The notes below the pieces were generated by a model. The model was not told where the DNA came from, did not search any database, and saw only the letters and a list, made by a program, of their open reading frames with translations. This document shows, piece by piece, positions 7,160 through 15,836 of a stretch of 31,970 nucleotides of DNA (position 1 is the stretch's first letter; every line of letters starts with the position of its first letter). The DNA comes from Lentzea sp. (GTDB lineage: Bacteria > Actinomycetota > Actinomycetes > Mycobacteriales > Pseudonocardiaceae), in NCBI GenBank assembly GCA_030146905.1, contig JASLAV010000503.1, positions 1 through 31,970 on the forward strand. Reading direction: 5' to 3'. The translations under genes were made by a program, and so were the position numbers.

Positions 7160-7999
7160 ATGACCGATCGCGAGCTCGGCAACTTCCTGCGCACGCGGCG
7201 GCAGGCGCTCCGGCCGGCGGATGTCGGCCTGACCTCCGGTGGGCGCCGTCGCACTCCCGGGCTGCGCCGGGAGGAAGTCGCGATGCTCGCCAACGTGTCG
7301 GTGGACTACTACGAACGGCTTGAGCAGTCCCGCGGCTCTCATCCGTCCGAGGCTCTGATCGCCGACCTCGCCCGGGCTCTGCGCCTGTCCACGGACGAAC
7401 GCGACTACCTGTACCGAGTGGCCGGCTATGCGCCACCCATGTCCACTGTGACCAGTGGATACGTCGAACCGTCGCTGATGTTCCTGCTCGATGCGCTCAC
7501 CACCGTGCCGGCGCACATCATCGACGACCTGACCCACGTGCTCGCGCAGAACCGGCTCAGCCTGGCCCTCATCGGTCCCTGGGAGAAAACCGCGACCCGC
7601 TACGCGAACGTCGCCTGGCGCTGGTTCACCGATCCGGAGTCCCGTGCGCTCAACGTGCCGGAGGAGTGGGAGGCGATCGGCCGCGGTTACGTCGCCGACC
7701 TCCGCGCCGCCACAGCCCGCCGCGGCCGTGACCGCACCTCCCAGGAACTCGTCGCCGATCTCCTGGCGGGCAGCGCGGAGTTCCGCACGTACTGGGAGGA
7801 CATGCACGTCACGCCGCTGGCCTCCACGCGCAAGCGGCTGACCCACCCGGTCGCGGGAGAGCTCGACGTGCAGTGCGACGTCGTGCTGGGCACCGCGACC
7901 GGGCAGCGGCTCGTGATCTTCCGCCCGCAACCCGGCAGCGGTGCCGCAGAAGGCTTCGACTTCCTGCGAGTCCTCGGCGTGCAGTCGTTCGACTCCTGA
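7160..7999 (+). CDS. XRE-family HTH regulator with MmyB-like ligand-binding domain
   Basis: 279 residues. The N-terminal helix-turn-helix (about 5-85) contains LGNFLRTRRQALRPADVGL, RRRTPGLRREEVAMLANVS and VDYYERLEQSRG, the hallmark of the MmyB-like actinobacterial family. The C-terminal PAS-like/MmyB domain (about 100-275) includes HVLAQNRLSLALIGPW, NVAWRWFTDP and FRPQPGSGAAEGFDFLRVLG. Members control nearby reductase operons in response to an unknown ligand. ATG 7160 has a GGAGG site; the frame extends upstream to 7019 without homology. Divergent from the AKR-DUF1097-SDR operon, which it most likely controls. Confidence 0.92.
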   Translation: MTDRELGNFLRTRRQALRPADVGLTSGGRRRTPGLRREEVAMLANVSVDYYERLEQSRGSHPSEALIADLARALRLSTDERDYLYRVAGYAPPMSTVTSGYVEPSLMFLLDALTTVPAHIIDDLTHVLAQNRLSLALIGPWEKTATRYANVAWRWFTDPESRALNVPEEWEAIGRGYVADLRAATARRGRDRTSQELVADLLAGSAEFRTYWEDMHVTPLASTRKRLTHPVAGELDVQCDVVLGTATGQRLVIFRPQPGSGAAEGFDFLRVLGVQSFDS

Positions 8000-8129
8000 A
8001 AGCCGGCGATGCCGTCCCGCGCGTTGCTGCGCGCCATCGAGGTCTTGGCCTCATCTCAGAACGAAAGGCCACCAGCACAGGCATCCACGTCAGGGCGAGC
8101 CCCTACAGGCACCCGTAGTGCCCCAACTC

Positions 8130-8135
8130 GATAAT
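8130..8135 (+). promoter_or_regulatory. -10 element GATAAT for a probable leaderless hydrolase mRNA
   Basis: GATAAT ends 6 nt before GTG 8142, so transcription would begin at or next to the start codon. No clear -35 and no ribosome site are seen, which fits a leaderless transcript. A weak GCGCG/CGCGC hairpin at 8019-8034 upstream could end the regulator transcript. Confidence 0.4.
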
Positions 8136-8141
8136 GGCGAC

Positions 8142-8909
8142 GTGAAGCTGCTGCCCGTCACCGCATCCGGTGCAAGTGTCGCCTACCTCGACGTCGGAGC
8201 CACCGGTGGACGCACGACCGTCTACCTCGGAGGCCTCGGGCTGGCGAGCACCGTCACGTTCGCGCCGGTCATCGGCCACCCCGCGATCGCAAGCCGGGGT
8301 CGGCACGTGCTGATCGACCTGGTGGGCAGCGGCTGGAGCGACCACGACGACACGTTCGCGCACACGATCGAGGACCACGCATCCGTTGCCGCAGCGGTGA
8401 TCGACGCACTCGAACTCCGCGCGCTCAGACTGGTCGGGCACTCGCTCGGTGGTTCTGTCGCGATCAGCCTGGCCTCGCAACGCCCCGATCTCGTCGGTGA
8501 GCTGGTCGTGGCCGAGCCGAATCTCGACCCCGGCGTCGGGACGATGTCAGCGCGGATCGCCGGCTTCGACGAGGACACCTTCGTCGCGACCGGAGTGCGG
8601 AGCATCATCGAAGCAGACGACACGGCGACGGGTCTGCGCACGCTGCGCCGGTGGTCACCACGCGGATTGCACCGCACCGCCGTGTCGTTGCTGGCCGAGC
8701 GACCGGTCACCTTCCGCGAACAGCTGACCTCGCTGCCCATGCCGAAGAGCTACATCTCAGGTGAGCTGAGCGACGAAGACCTCGACGACCTGCGCGCGAC
8801 CGGCTGTGACGTGCGCGTCGTGCCGAATGCCGGGCACTTGATGATGGACGACAACCTGGACGGGTTCGTGAAGCTGCTGACCGACCCGCTCAAGAGCACC
8901 TCGGCTTGA
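8142..8909 (+). CDS. Alpha/beta-fold hydrolase
   Basis: 255 residues. Key elements: VYLGGLG oxyanion region, DLVGSGWSDHD loop, nucleophile elbow GHSLGG with Ser101, and catalytic His232 in NAGHLMM. The acid is probably the Asp/Glu near YISGELSDED. It acts in the cytoplasm on an ester, lactone or similar substrate that cannot be predicted. Start: GTG 8142 (VKLLPVTASG) is preferred because the fold begins there and a GATAAT -10 box precedes it; GTG 8118 would add eight residues. Transcribed alone, ending near a strong hairpin. Confidence 0.85.
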   Translation: MKLLPVTASGASVAYLDVGATGGRTTVYLGGLGLASTVTFAPVIGHPAIASRGRHVLIDLVGSGWSDHDDTFAHTIEDHASVAAAVIDALELRALRLVGHSLGGSVAISLASQRPDLVGELVVAEPNLDPGVGTMSARIAGFDEDTFVATGVRSIIEADDTATGLRTLRRWSPRGLHRTAVSLLAERPVTFREQLTSLPMPKSYISGELSDEDLDDLRATGCDVRVVPNAGHLMMDDNLDGFVKLLTDPLKSTSA

Positions 8910-9018
8910 CCTCCCGTGCTGCACCGAGCGGATCCGCCCTGTGCAGTACATGGCGATCCGACGCCGAACTCGTCGAGGAGGTTGCCGGGGTCGCGCGGAC
9001 CTCGGGTTCCGCGCGTGG

Positions 9019-9046
9019 CCTCTGGCCGGGCAATCCCGGCCAGAGG
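9019..9046. terminator. Bidirectional terminator hairpin
   Basis: Perfect 12-bp stem CCTCTGGCCGGG / CCCGGCCAGAGG with a CAAT loop. It lies between the convergent hydrolase (ends 8909) and HPF-like (ends 9084) genes. No U-tract. Confidence 0.8.
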
Positions 9047-9083
9047 TTCGGCCGATGAGGCCTGCAGCGCCGTGCCGCCTTGA

Positions 9084-9473
9084 TCAGCCCCGAGGCTCGT
9101 CCTCGGTCGCGCCCACCGGCTCCATGTCTTCCGGAGCGGGCATGTGACGGATGCTGTCACTGCCCTTGTGGTCGTGGGCGCGGGCGTATCGGGAATCCAG
9201 CACCCTTACCAACTTGTGCGCCGCCCCGGTGTACGCGTCATCCACGTTAGTGGCGTGGTGGGTGACCGCGACCGGTTGTTTGCCTCCCGGCCGCGCCTCG
9301 ATGACGCACTTCTTGTCCTCCGGCTTGCTGCCCCCGTCCTCGCTGAGGTGCACTTCCACCCTGGTCAACCATCCGCTGAACCGGGACAGGCTGTTCTCCA
9401 GGTCGGCGGTCACATAGGTGGCCAGTCGTTCGCCACCGTGGACGTTGTGGTCGGTGTTGACCTGGATCTGCAT
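9084..9473 (-). CDS. HPF/RaiA-family ribosome-associated protein
   Basis: 129 residues starting at ATG 9473 after GGAGGG. The chain MQIQVNTDHNVHGGERLATY, then VEVHLSEDGGSKPEDKKCVIEA and DAYTGAAHKLVRVLD matches the beta-alpha-beta-beta-beta-alpha layout of short hibernation-promoting/RaiA-like factors, which bind the 30S decoding region and stabilise idle ribosomes. The C-terminal tail (PAPEDMEPVGATEDEPRG) is acidic and probably disordered. It lacks the C-terminal dimerisation domain of long HPF. The frame runs open to 9623, but the upstream residues are not family-like. It is a stand-alone gene separated from the ABC operon by a hairpin. Confidence 0.82.
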   Translation of the reverse strand: MQIQVNTDHNVHGGERLATYVTADLENSLSRFSGWLTRVEVHLSEDGGSKPEDKKCVIEARPGGKQPVAVTHHATNVDDAYTGAAHKLVRVLDSRYARAHDHKGSDSIRHMPAPEDMEPVGATEDEPRG

Positions 9474-9590
9474 GAGCACCCTCCGGAACGGAACAGAAAT
9501 GATCCTGGTCGATACCACGGGAGCGGCCGGCTCAAACGCGGCGGCGTTCAGCGAGTGAGGTGGACAGCACAGTCGTGTGACCCCTCGAAT

Positions 9591-9630
9591 GCGCGGGATG
9601 ACGGAGGAACGCTCCTCCGCCATCCCGCGC
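9591..9630 (-). terminator. Terminator hairpin after the ABC transporter operon
   Basis: Stem GCGCGGGATG/CATCCCGCGC (10 bp), one A-C mismatch, then CGGAGGA/TCCTCCG (7 bp) and an ACGC loop. It starts 4 nt after the permease stop codon, so it terminates the leftward ABC operon and isolates the HPF-like gene. The symmetry would also allow function in the other direction. Confidence 0.8.
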
Positions 9631-9633
9631 CGC

Positions 9634-12093
9634 CTACTCGGTGTCCGCGTGGATCGCGGTCAGGATCGGTGTGCGGGACGCCGTTCGGGCGGGCCAGAAC
9701 GACGCGAAGATCCCGATCAGTGCCGTGATGAGCACGAACGCCCCCAGCTGAGCCCAGGGCACCACCACGGGGATTCCCTTCTGGCTCAGCACGCCCACCA
9801 CGCCGAGGCCGGCGCCGGCGAGCAGGCCCAGGCCCGCGCCGAGCACCGCGATGATCACCGACTCCAGCCGCAGGACCGACCCGACCCGCTTGCTGCTCAG
9901 GCCGACCGCGCGCAGGAGACCGATCTCGCGCACTCGTTCCAAAGTGGACATGGTCATGGTGTTCACCACGCCCAGGGCGCCGATCAGCACGGAGACGCTC
10001 AGCAGCGCGTAGAGGATGTTCAGGAACGACTCGGCCGCACTGGTCGCCGCCTCCGCCGGCTCTTCCTTCGTCCGCACCACCAGGACCGGGTTGTCGAGGG
10101 ACTTCCGCAGCCGGTCCCGCAGTTCGGCCGGGTCCTGTCCGGACGCGGCCTTCACGAGGATCGTCTGCGGCGCCGCCGATCGCGGCGCGAGCCGTGCCGG
10201 GACCAGCGCCGCCTGTCCGCTGGCCTCCGGTGCGTCGTAGGTCGCCACGACCGGCAGGGCCACCGGTTGCTCCGTGGCGCCTGGTGCTTGGACCACCCCG
10301 GTGACCAGGGAACCGACCTGGAGGTCGTACCGGTCGGCCGTGGCCGTCGAGACGGCGATGCCTTCGTCCAGACGGCCGAGTGAGCCGCTCGTGACAGTCA
10401 GCGGCAGGAAAGCCCGCACGTTCGACGCGTCCACGGCGGTCGTGGTGAGGAACCTGCGCTCGCCGAGTTTGATCGACACGGGGGTGAGCGGGCTGACGGC
10501 CTGGACGCCGGGGACCTTCGCGACGTCGGTGACCGTGCCGGAGCTGAGGTCGGAGAACGGGATCGTGGTGATCCGGACGTCCGCGTTGTCACCGGTCCTG
10601 GCGTCTTCCGCGTCCTTCGCCGCTGCCGAGGAGATCGCGACCGTGACGGCGGCGCAGACGGACAGCCCGATCATCAGCGTCGTGGCGGTCGCGGCGGTGC
10701 GGCGCGGGTTGCGGCGGGCGTTCTCCACGGCCAGGGTGCCCGGCATCCCGCGCAGCCGGGTCAGCGGGCCGCGCAGCACCTTCGTCAGACCCGTGCTCAC
10801 CCAGGGCGTCAGCACAATCAGGCCGATCATGAGCAGTGGGGCGCCCGCGTAGATGAGGTCCTGGCTGTCGATCGCGGCCAGGGTGATCGCCGCGCCGAGC
10901 ACGAACAGGGTTACACCGGCGATATTCCTGCGGCGCAACGACTTCGCCGTCGGCGCGAGGCCGGTGCGCAGGGCCGCGACCGGCGGGACGGCCGCGGCGC
11001 GCCTGGCCGGGACGTAGGCGGCGACCGTGGTGACACCGATGCCGACACCCACGGCGGCGCCCACCGCAGTGAGGCTGAACGCCCGCAGCGGCACATCCGG
11101 TCCGTTGAGCACGGAGAAGGTGCTGTTGAGCACCGCGGCGACACCGATTCCGAGCGCGTAGCCGAGCACCGTCGCGACGGAGCCGAGCAGAGCGGCCTCG
11201 GCGAGCACGCTCCTGAGCACGTACCGCCGCGACGCGCCAACCGCGCGCAGCAGGGCGTTCTCCCTGGCCCGCGCCGTCGCGAGCATGGTGAAGGTGTTCG
11301 CCACGAGGAACACCGCGACGAACAACGCGACGCCGGCGAAGAGCAGGAGGATCGACGTGAGCTTGTCGTCGCTGCGGACGGTGTTGAGCGACTCGCCGGT
11401 CGCGGCGGTGAACGACGACGGCAGGGCGGCGCGGACGCTCTTGGCGATCTCCTCCTGGCTGGCACCGGGCGCGGCGACGAGATCGGCCGCCGTGTACCCG
11501 CCGGGATTGGGGGAGAGCAGCTCGCTCGCCGTCCTGAGGTCGAAGGCGACGAGTGAGCCTCCCGCGGCCAGCCGGGGGTCGTCCGCGGTGAAGACGCCGG
11601 TGATCTCCACCCGGTGCACCACGCCGTTGACGATCACACGCGCCTGGTCTCCGACGCGGTAACCCGTGTGCTCGGCGGTGAGCTCGTCGAGGACGATCTG
11701 GTCCTCGCGCACCGGTGCCTGCCCGGCGCTCAGCCGGTGGCGGCTCGGGTCGTAGCTGGTGCCGCCGGCACGCTCCGGCTGACCGGCGATCTCCCCGTTC
11801 CTGGTGACGAGGAAGGCGTACCCGTCGGCGATCGGCCGCACCTGTGCGACTCCGGGGAGGGCGCGCAGCTGCACGACGACGTCGTCGCCGAGCTCGGTCG
11901 ACCGGAGGCCGGGCTCCACCTTGACCGCCACGTCGGCCTGGGCGCGGGCCTGGGCCAGGTTGAACGCTGCCGTGACCGCGTTCCCGTAGAGCAGGGAGCC
12001 GACGACGAAGGCGACGCTGAGCACCACCCCCGCCGCGGACAGCAGGAACCGGGCCCGGTGCGCGAGGATGGAGCGGAACGCGTGGCGGAGCAT
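9634..12093 (-). CDS. ABC transporter permease, MacB/FtsX type with two FtsX domains
   Basis: 819 residues. TM1 (about 15-40, FLLSAAGVVLSVAFVVGSLLYG) is followed by a large extracytoplasmic MacB-periplasmic-core-like domain, then FtsX block 1 with three TM helices (ILLLFAGVALFVAVFLVANTF onward, including RARENALLRAVGASRR). A middle helical pair precedes a second extracytoplasmic domain. FtsX block 2 ends the protein with FLNILYALLSVSVLIGALGV, the TMSTLERVREIGLLRAVG motif and PARTASRTPILTAI. The ATG (12093) overlaps the ATPase stop by one base (TGATG). Such exporters move antimicrobial peptides or lipids; the TCS next door suggests regulated detoxification. A terminator hairpin follows at once. 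Confidence 0.92.
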   Translation of the reverse strand: MLRHAFRSILAHRARFLLSAAGVVLSVAFVVGSLLYGNAVTAAFNLAQARAQADVAVKVEPGLRSTELGDDVVVQLRALPGVAQVRPIADGYAFLVTRNGEIAGQPERAGGTSYDPSRHRLSAGQAPVREDQIVLDELTAEHTGYRVGDQARVIVNGVVHRVEITGVFTADDPRLAAGGSLVAFDLRTASELLSPNPGGYTAADLVAAPGASQEEIAKSVRAALPSSFTAATGESLNTVRSDDKLTSILLLFAGVALFVAVFLVANTFTMLATARARENALLRAVGASRRYVLRSVLAEAALLGSVATVLGYALGIGVAAVLNSTFSVLNGPDVPLRAFSLTAVGAAVGVGIGVTTVAAYVPARRAAAVPPVAALRTGLAPTAKSLRRRNIAGVTLFVLGAAITLAAIDSQDLIYAGAPLLMIGLIVLTPWVSTGLTKVLRGPLTRLRGMPGTLAVENARRNPRRTAATATTLMIGLSVCAAVTVAISSAAAKDAEDARTGDNADVRITTIPFSDLSSGTVTDVAKVPGVQAVSPLTPVSIKLGERRFLTTTAVDASNVRAFLPLTVTSGSLGRLDEGIAVSTATADRYDLQVGSLVTGVVQAPGATEQPVALPVVATYDAPEASGQAALVPARLAPRSAAPQTILVKAASGQDPAELRDRLRKSLDNPVLVVRTKEEPAEAATSAAESFLNILYALLSVSVLIGALGVVNTMTMSTLERVREIGLLRAVGLSSKRVGSVLRLESVIIAVLGAGLGLLAGAGLGVVGVLSQKGIPVVVPWAQLGAFVLITALIGIFASFWPARTASRTPILTAIHADTE

Positions 12094-12845
12094 CAGCGCA
12101 CCGCCTGCGGCTCGAACCGGCGCATGCGCGCCAGCACCAGGTCGGGCGTCGGGTGCCGCATCTCGTCCACCAGCCCGCCGTCGGCGAGGAAGAGGACGCG
12201 GTCGGCGTAGCTCGCGGCCAGCGGGTCGTGCGTCACCATGAGCACCGTCTGCTGCCACTCGCGGGCGCAGCGCTGGAACAGGCCGAGGACCTGCGCGCCG
12301 GACCGCGAGTCCAGGTTGCCGGTGGGCTCGTCGGCGGCGATGATCTCCGGCCGGGTGATCAGCGCCCGCGCGCAGGCGACGCGCTGCTGCTGGCCGCCCG
12401 AGAGCTGCGCGGGCCGGTGGTCGAGCCGGTTCTCCAGGCCCACCGCGGAGACGACCTGTTCCGCCCAGGTCTTCTCCGGCATCCGGCCGGACAGCGACAA
12501 CGGCAGGACGATGTTCTCCCACGCGGTCAGCGTGGGCAGCAGGTTGAAGGACTGGAACACGAAACCGATCTGTTCGCGGCGCACGCGCGTGAGGTTCTCG
12601 TCATCCAACGATCCCAGGTCGGTGCCCGCGATCCGCGCCGTGCCGGAGCTGGGCTTGTCGAGTCCGGCCAGACAGTGCAGGAACGTCGACTTGCCGGAGC
12701 CGGACGGACCCATGATCGCGGTGAACTCCCCGCGGCCGAACCGCGCCGACACCCCTGCCAGCGCGACGACGGCGGCGTCGCCGTCACCGTAGACCTTGCC
12801 GAGCTGATCCGCCTCGGCCACCGTGTGCTCGTTCATGATCGCCAT
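12093..12845 (-). CDS. ABC transporter ATP-binding protein, MacB/LolD type
   Basis: 250 residues. Walker A GPSGSGKST (46-54), Q-loop FQSFNLLPT, signature LSGGQQQR (148-155), Walker B EIIAADEPT with D-loop GNLDS, and switch His206 in VTHD are all intact. The sequence style (ADQLGKVYGDGDAAVVALAGV, TAWENIVLPL) is that of MacB/LolD/FtsE ATPases that pair with FtsX permeases. Start ATG 12845 is taken; ATG 12836 (MNEHTV) is equally possible, as neither has a strong ribosome site. It is cotranscribed with the permease and divergent from the histidine kinase gene. Confidence 0.93.
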   Translation of the reverse strand: MAIMNEHTVAEADQLGKVYGDGDAAVVALAGVSARFGRGEFTAIMGPSGSGKSTFLHCLAGLDKPSSGTARIAGTDLGSLDDENLTRVRREQIGFVFQSFNLLPTLTAWENIVLPLSLSGRMPEKTWAEQVVSAVGLENRLDHRPAQLSGGQQQRVACARALITRPEIIAADEPTGNLDSRSGAQVLGLFQRCAREWQQTVLMVTHDPLAASYADRVLFLADGGLVDEMRHPTPDLVLARMRRFEPQAVR

Positions 12846-12947
12846 GCTCGCGCCGGCGGCCCGCCCGGCGGCTCAACCGGATTGACGAACGACTCCCGCG
12901 CCACTCAGCCGAAGGGATGAGGCCGCTGTCCCGAGCACTGTCCTACC

Positions 12948-14111
12948 GTGACGGTCATGCTGGCGGAGATGAGAAGGTTGTCCTGGGCGCAGCGCCTGTC
13001 CGCAGGACTCGGCCTGCTCACCGCCACAGGGGTGGTCGTGTTCGAGGGGGTGAGCTCGGAAACGGTGGCGACCGGAGCGGGGCTGGTCGTGACGGGCCTG
13101 CTGTCGTTGGTGGCACTGGCGATGCCCTCGGTGCGGGCTCTGGTGGTCGCGCAGGTGGTGGCCGTCTCGATCGCGTTCACCCTGCTGTGCCAGGTGCTGC
13201 CCGACGGTCTGGACAACACCTTCGGAGTGGTCGAGGTGAGCGCGCTCGCGTGGCTGACGGCGCGTTCGATCATCGAGCTGCGCCCGAGCCGTTCGGCGCT
13301 GGTGGTCCCGTTGCTCTACCTCGCGGTCGTGGCCATGCCGACGCGGTGCTTCACACTCGGGCGGCCGCTGCTCGACTACGTCACGGGGCTGTTCGCCATC
13401 GGGATGTTGTTCGTCGTCCTGCTCGGGATGTACCTGCGGCTGCACGACCAGCGCCGCGTCGACGCCGGGGAGCTCGCCAAGCAGGCGCAGCGGCTCGCGT
13501 ACGCCCGCGACCTGCACGACTTCGTCGCCCACCACGTGACGGCGATGGTCGCCCAGGCGCAGGCAGTCCGCTTCATCTCCACGGCCGGTCACCCGCCGGC
13601 GCCCGACGACCTCGACCGGGCACTGGCCGGGATCGAGAAGGCGGGCGAGCAGGCCCTCACGTCGATGCGGGGCATGATCTCGGTGCTGCGCGACGACGAA
13701 CCACCCCCTGCCCGCACCACGCTGGGCGAGGCGGTCGCGGAACCGGTCGGTCACTTCGCGGGCCCGCCGGTCGCCACCGACATCGACGACGACCTCGCGA
13801 CTACGCACCTGACCGCCGACGTGGTCGACGCGGTCCGGCACGTCGTCCAGGAGTCGCTCACGAACGTCCTGCGCCACGCGGGCGGCGCCACGGCGGTCCA
13901 GGTCAGGGCGCGGACCCTGCCGGGACGGCGCCTGGAGGTCGTGGTGGCCGACGACGGACCGTCCACAGTGGAGGAGTCCGGCGCCGGCTTCGGCCTGGTC
14001 GGTCTCACCGAACGCGTCGAAGCCGTAGGCGGCACCCTCGCCGCGGGGCCGGCGGACAGCGGCTGGCGCGTGACGGCGGTCCTGCCCCTCGCGACGGCTC
14101 TGCCAGGATGA
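12948..14111 (+). CDS. Sensor histidine kinase, NarL-type (HisKA_3)
   Basis: 387 residues. Residues 18-165 hold about five hydrophobic segments with almost no extracellular loop, as in intramembrane-sensing kinases. A short linker leads to the HisKA_3 dimerisation helix with phospho-acceptor His190 in ARDLHDFVAHHVT, then the HATPase domain: N box QESLTNVLRHA (Asn306), VVADDGP, and G box GAGFGLVGLTERV. The GTG start (GTG-ACG-GTC-ATG) has no clear ribosome site. Six nucleotides before the response regulator, and divergent from the ABC exporter, which it presumably controls in response to cell-envelope stress or drug flux. Confidence 0.92.
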   Translation: MTVMLAEMRRLSWAQRLSAGLGLLTATGVVVFEGVSSETVATGAGLVVTGLLSLVALAMPSVRALVVAQVVAVSIAFTLLCQVLPDGLDNTFGVVEVSALAWLTARSIIELRPSRSALVVPLLYLAVVAMPTRCFTLGRPLLDYVTGLFAIGMLFVVLLGMYLRLHDQRRVDAGELAKQAQRLAYARDLHDFVAHHVTAMVAQAQAVRFISTAGHPPAPDDLDRALAGIEKAGEQALTSMRGMISVLRDDEPPPARTTLGEAVAEPVGHFAGPPVATDIDDDLATTHLTADVVDAVRHVVQESLTNVLRHAGGATAVQVRARTLPGRRLEVVVADDGPSTVEESGAGFGLVGLTERVEAVGGTLAAGPADSGWRVTAVLPLATALPG

Positions 14112-14117
14112 CCGGCC

Positions 14118-14777
14118 ATGAGCATCCGCGTGCTGGTCGCCGACGACCAGGAGATGATGCGCTCGGCGTTCCGGATGATCCTGGACTCCCAGCCGGACAT
14201 GGAGGTCTGCGCCTCCGTGGAGGACGGCAGGGCGGCGGTCGACGAGGCCAGGCGCCTGCGTCCCGACGTGTGCCTGCTGGACATCCGGATGCCCCGGCTC
14301 GACGGCCTGGAGGCGACCCGGCTGCTCGCCGGACCGGGCGTGCGAAATCCGCTCAACGTCCTGATCGCCACGACGTTCGACCTGGACGAGTACGTGTACC
14401 GCGCGCTGCGGAACGGAGCGTGCGGGTTCCTGCTCAAGGACATGTCACCGGCGCTGCTCGTCGAGGCCGTGCGCGCGGCATCGGCGGGTGCGACGCTGAT
14501 CGCACCCACCGTGACCACCCGCCTGCTGTCGCACTTCGCGCTGGACCGCTCGGACACGGCCACTCCGGAGCCGGCGCCGAACGAGCCGTTGACCGATCGC
14601 GAGCTCGACGTGGTCCGGCAGGTGGCGCGGGGCAGGACGAACAGCGAGGTCGCCGCGAACCTGTACGTGACCCAGGCGACGGTCAAGACCCACCTCGCCA
14701 ACGTGCAGCGAAAACTGGCCGTGCGCAACCGGGTGGAGATCGCCGCCTGGGCGTGGCGAACGGGGTTGTGCTCCTAG
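14118..14777 (+). CDS. NarL/LuxR-family response regulator
   Basis: 219 residues. Receiver domain: acidic pocket Asp9-Asp10, phospho-acceptor Asp55 in CLLDIRMPR, Thr85-Thr86, and Lys107 in FLLKDMS. C-terminal LuxR-type helix-turn-helix (about 157-215): LTDRELDVVRQVARGRTNSEVAANLYVTQATVKTHLANVQRKL. It is the cognate partner of the upstream kinase. The likely target is the divergent region 12846-12947 ahead of the ABC operon. I see no clean LuxR-type palindrome there. Confidence 0.94.
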   Translation: MSIRVLVADDQEMMRSAFRMILDSQPDMEVCASVEDGRAAVDEARRLRPDVCLLDIRMPRLDGLEATRLLAGPGVRNPLNVLIATTFDLDEYVYRALRNGACGFLLKDMSPALLVEAVRAASAGATLIAPTVTTRLLSHFALDRSDTATPEPAPNEPLTDRELDVVRQVARGRTNSEVAANLYVTQATVKTHLANVQRKLAVRNRVEIAAWAWRTGLCS

Positions 14778-14786
14778 GGCTCAAGC

Positions 14787-14822
14787 GAGGCGCTACGTCC
14801 ACCGGCGCGATGGCGTCGCCTC
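14787..14822 (+). terminator. Possible terminator after the response regulator
   Basis: GAGGCG (14787-14792) pairs with CGCCTC (14817-14822), continued inward by ACG/CGT and CCA/TGG with small bulges and a 9-nt loop. It lies 9 nt after the stop codon. Imperfect but well placed. Confidence 0.35.
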
Positions 14823-14993
14823 ATGGGGTGCTTCGGCAAAGCGACGACGTTCCGCGATCGGCATCTTTCCCAGTTGGAATTCCTCACGGTGGATTGCCCC
14901 GTTCGGGCGATCATTGAGCGTTCGTGCGTCATGTGATCACTTTTGTGAAGTACTAGTGGTTCGGTTGAACTCGGTTGATGTCAAAGTGCTGCC

Positions 14994-15656
14994 GTGAACG
15001 CGCGGAATGCAGGCAGGCTCTTGAACGCAACCGTGCTGGGAGGCGCTTTGTCCGACGACCGGGGTGTTCTGATCGCGATCTACCAGTCTGATCGAGCCGA
15101 TCGTTCGGCGACGCTGACCGTCAGTCTCGCCACGATGGGCGCGGCCGTCACGTATCTCGTCGGCACGATCGCCTTTTACGACAAGCTGGACCTCCTCGGC
15201 TGGGCCATCTGCCTGCTCCCGTTTCCACTCGTCTGCATCGCCGCCTTCCACGCTTTGCTCCTGAACCTCGCCGCTGTCCGTGCCCGGTCGATTCTCACAA
15301 TCGAACGAGCACTCCTCACCCAGATGTACGAACCTGGCGCCTTGTCGCTGGATCGCGGTGAGATCGGCGTGACCGCGAGCGAGAGAGCGGGCAACCTGCA
15401 CACCGCCCACCCGAGCCAGCGGGCGGCGATACTCATCGCCTATGGCGGCGTCGGGATCATCTACTGCGGGTACATCGGCCTGATGCTCGTCAAGGCGGCA
15501 TCACACCTGTCCGGGTGGATCGCGGTTCCGGCTGCCGTCTACGCGACCCTGCTGGTGCCGGTCGCACTCGCCTGGCGGCACAGTTTGGCGAATTTCGACT
15601 TCGAGCACGTTGACAGTGGCGGGTGTGCCGACGTCAGCGACGCACCGATGCGCTGA
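14994..15656 (+). CDS. Hypothetical four-TM membrane protein
   Basis: 220 residues, GTG 14994. Two hydrophobic hairpins are clear: TM1 39-61, TM2 67-92, then a charged soluble segment of about 50 residues (RARSILTIERALLTQMYEPG, RGEIGVTASERAG), TM3 143-167 and TM4 174-194, with a short acidic C-tail containing a Cys. The family is not recognised. The helix layout with a cytoplasmic middle loop recalls small membrane proteins associated with bacterial conflict systems, but no family motif supports that. It lies 180 bp upstream of the ATPase-patatin pair on the same strand. A TCGGTTGA direct repeat precedes the start. Confidence 0.65.
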   Translation: MNARNAGRLLNATVLGGALSDDRGVLIAIYQSDRADRSATLTVSLATMGAAVTYLVGTIAFYDKLDLLGWAICLLPFPLVCIAAFHALLLNLAAVRARSILTIERALLTQMYEPGALSLDRGEIGVTASERAGNLHTAHPSQRAAILIAYGGVGIIYCGYIGLMLVKAASHLSGWIAVPAAVYATLLVPVALAWRHSLANFDFEHVDSGGCADVSDAPMR

Positions 15657-15836
15657 CTGGCAGATCCGACCTCGTTGAAGGCAATCCTCGTACTGTTGCA
15701 GAGATTGCAGTGGGAGAAGTTGCACAATCCGCGCGAGAACAAGCCACCTGGAATTTCTCACGCGTTCGGGTGGTGTGATGGTGGTTTCGCATCCGTGCTT
15801 CGGCTGCGTGCACTTGTATGGCGACGGGGAGGTGCC
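15657..15836 (+). promoter_or_regulatory. Leader region of the ATPase-patatin pair with TTGCA repeats
   Basis: 180 bases without a convincing gene, although an in-frame extension of the ATPase frame begins at 15675. Three TTGCA pentamers (15696-15700, 15705-15709, 15720-15724) and an imperfect inverted repeat GCAATC (15681-15686) / GATTGC (15703-15708) cluster here. The composition is AT-richer than the flanking genes. It probably carries the promoter and regulator sites of the pair; no clear -35/-10 set was found. Confidence 0.4.

Noticed and set aside
12917..14917. Plus-strand open frame of 666 codons across the histidine kinase and response regulator
   Set aside because: Gly/Arg/Ala-rich shadow; the other plus frames encode complete kinase and regulator domains.
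14933..14950. CRP-like site around GTGATCAC
   Set aside because: Only a partial match to TGTGA-N6-TCACA, and no supporting second copy or regulator.
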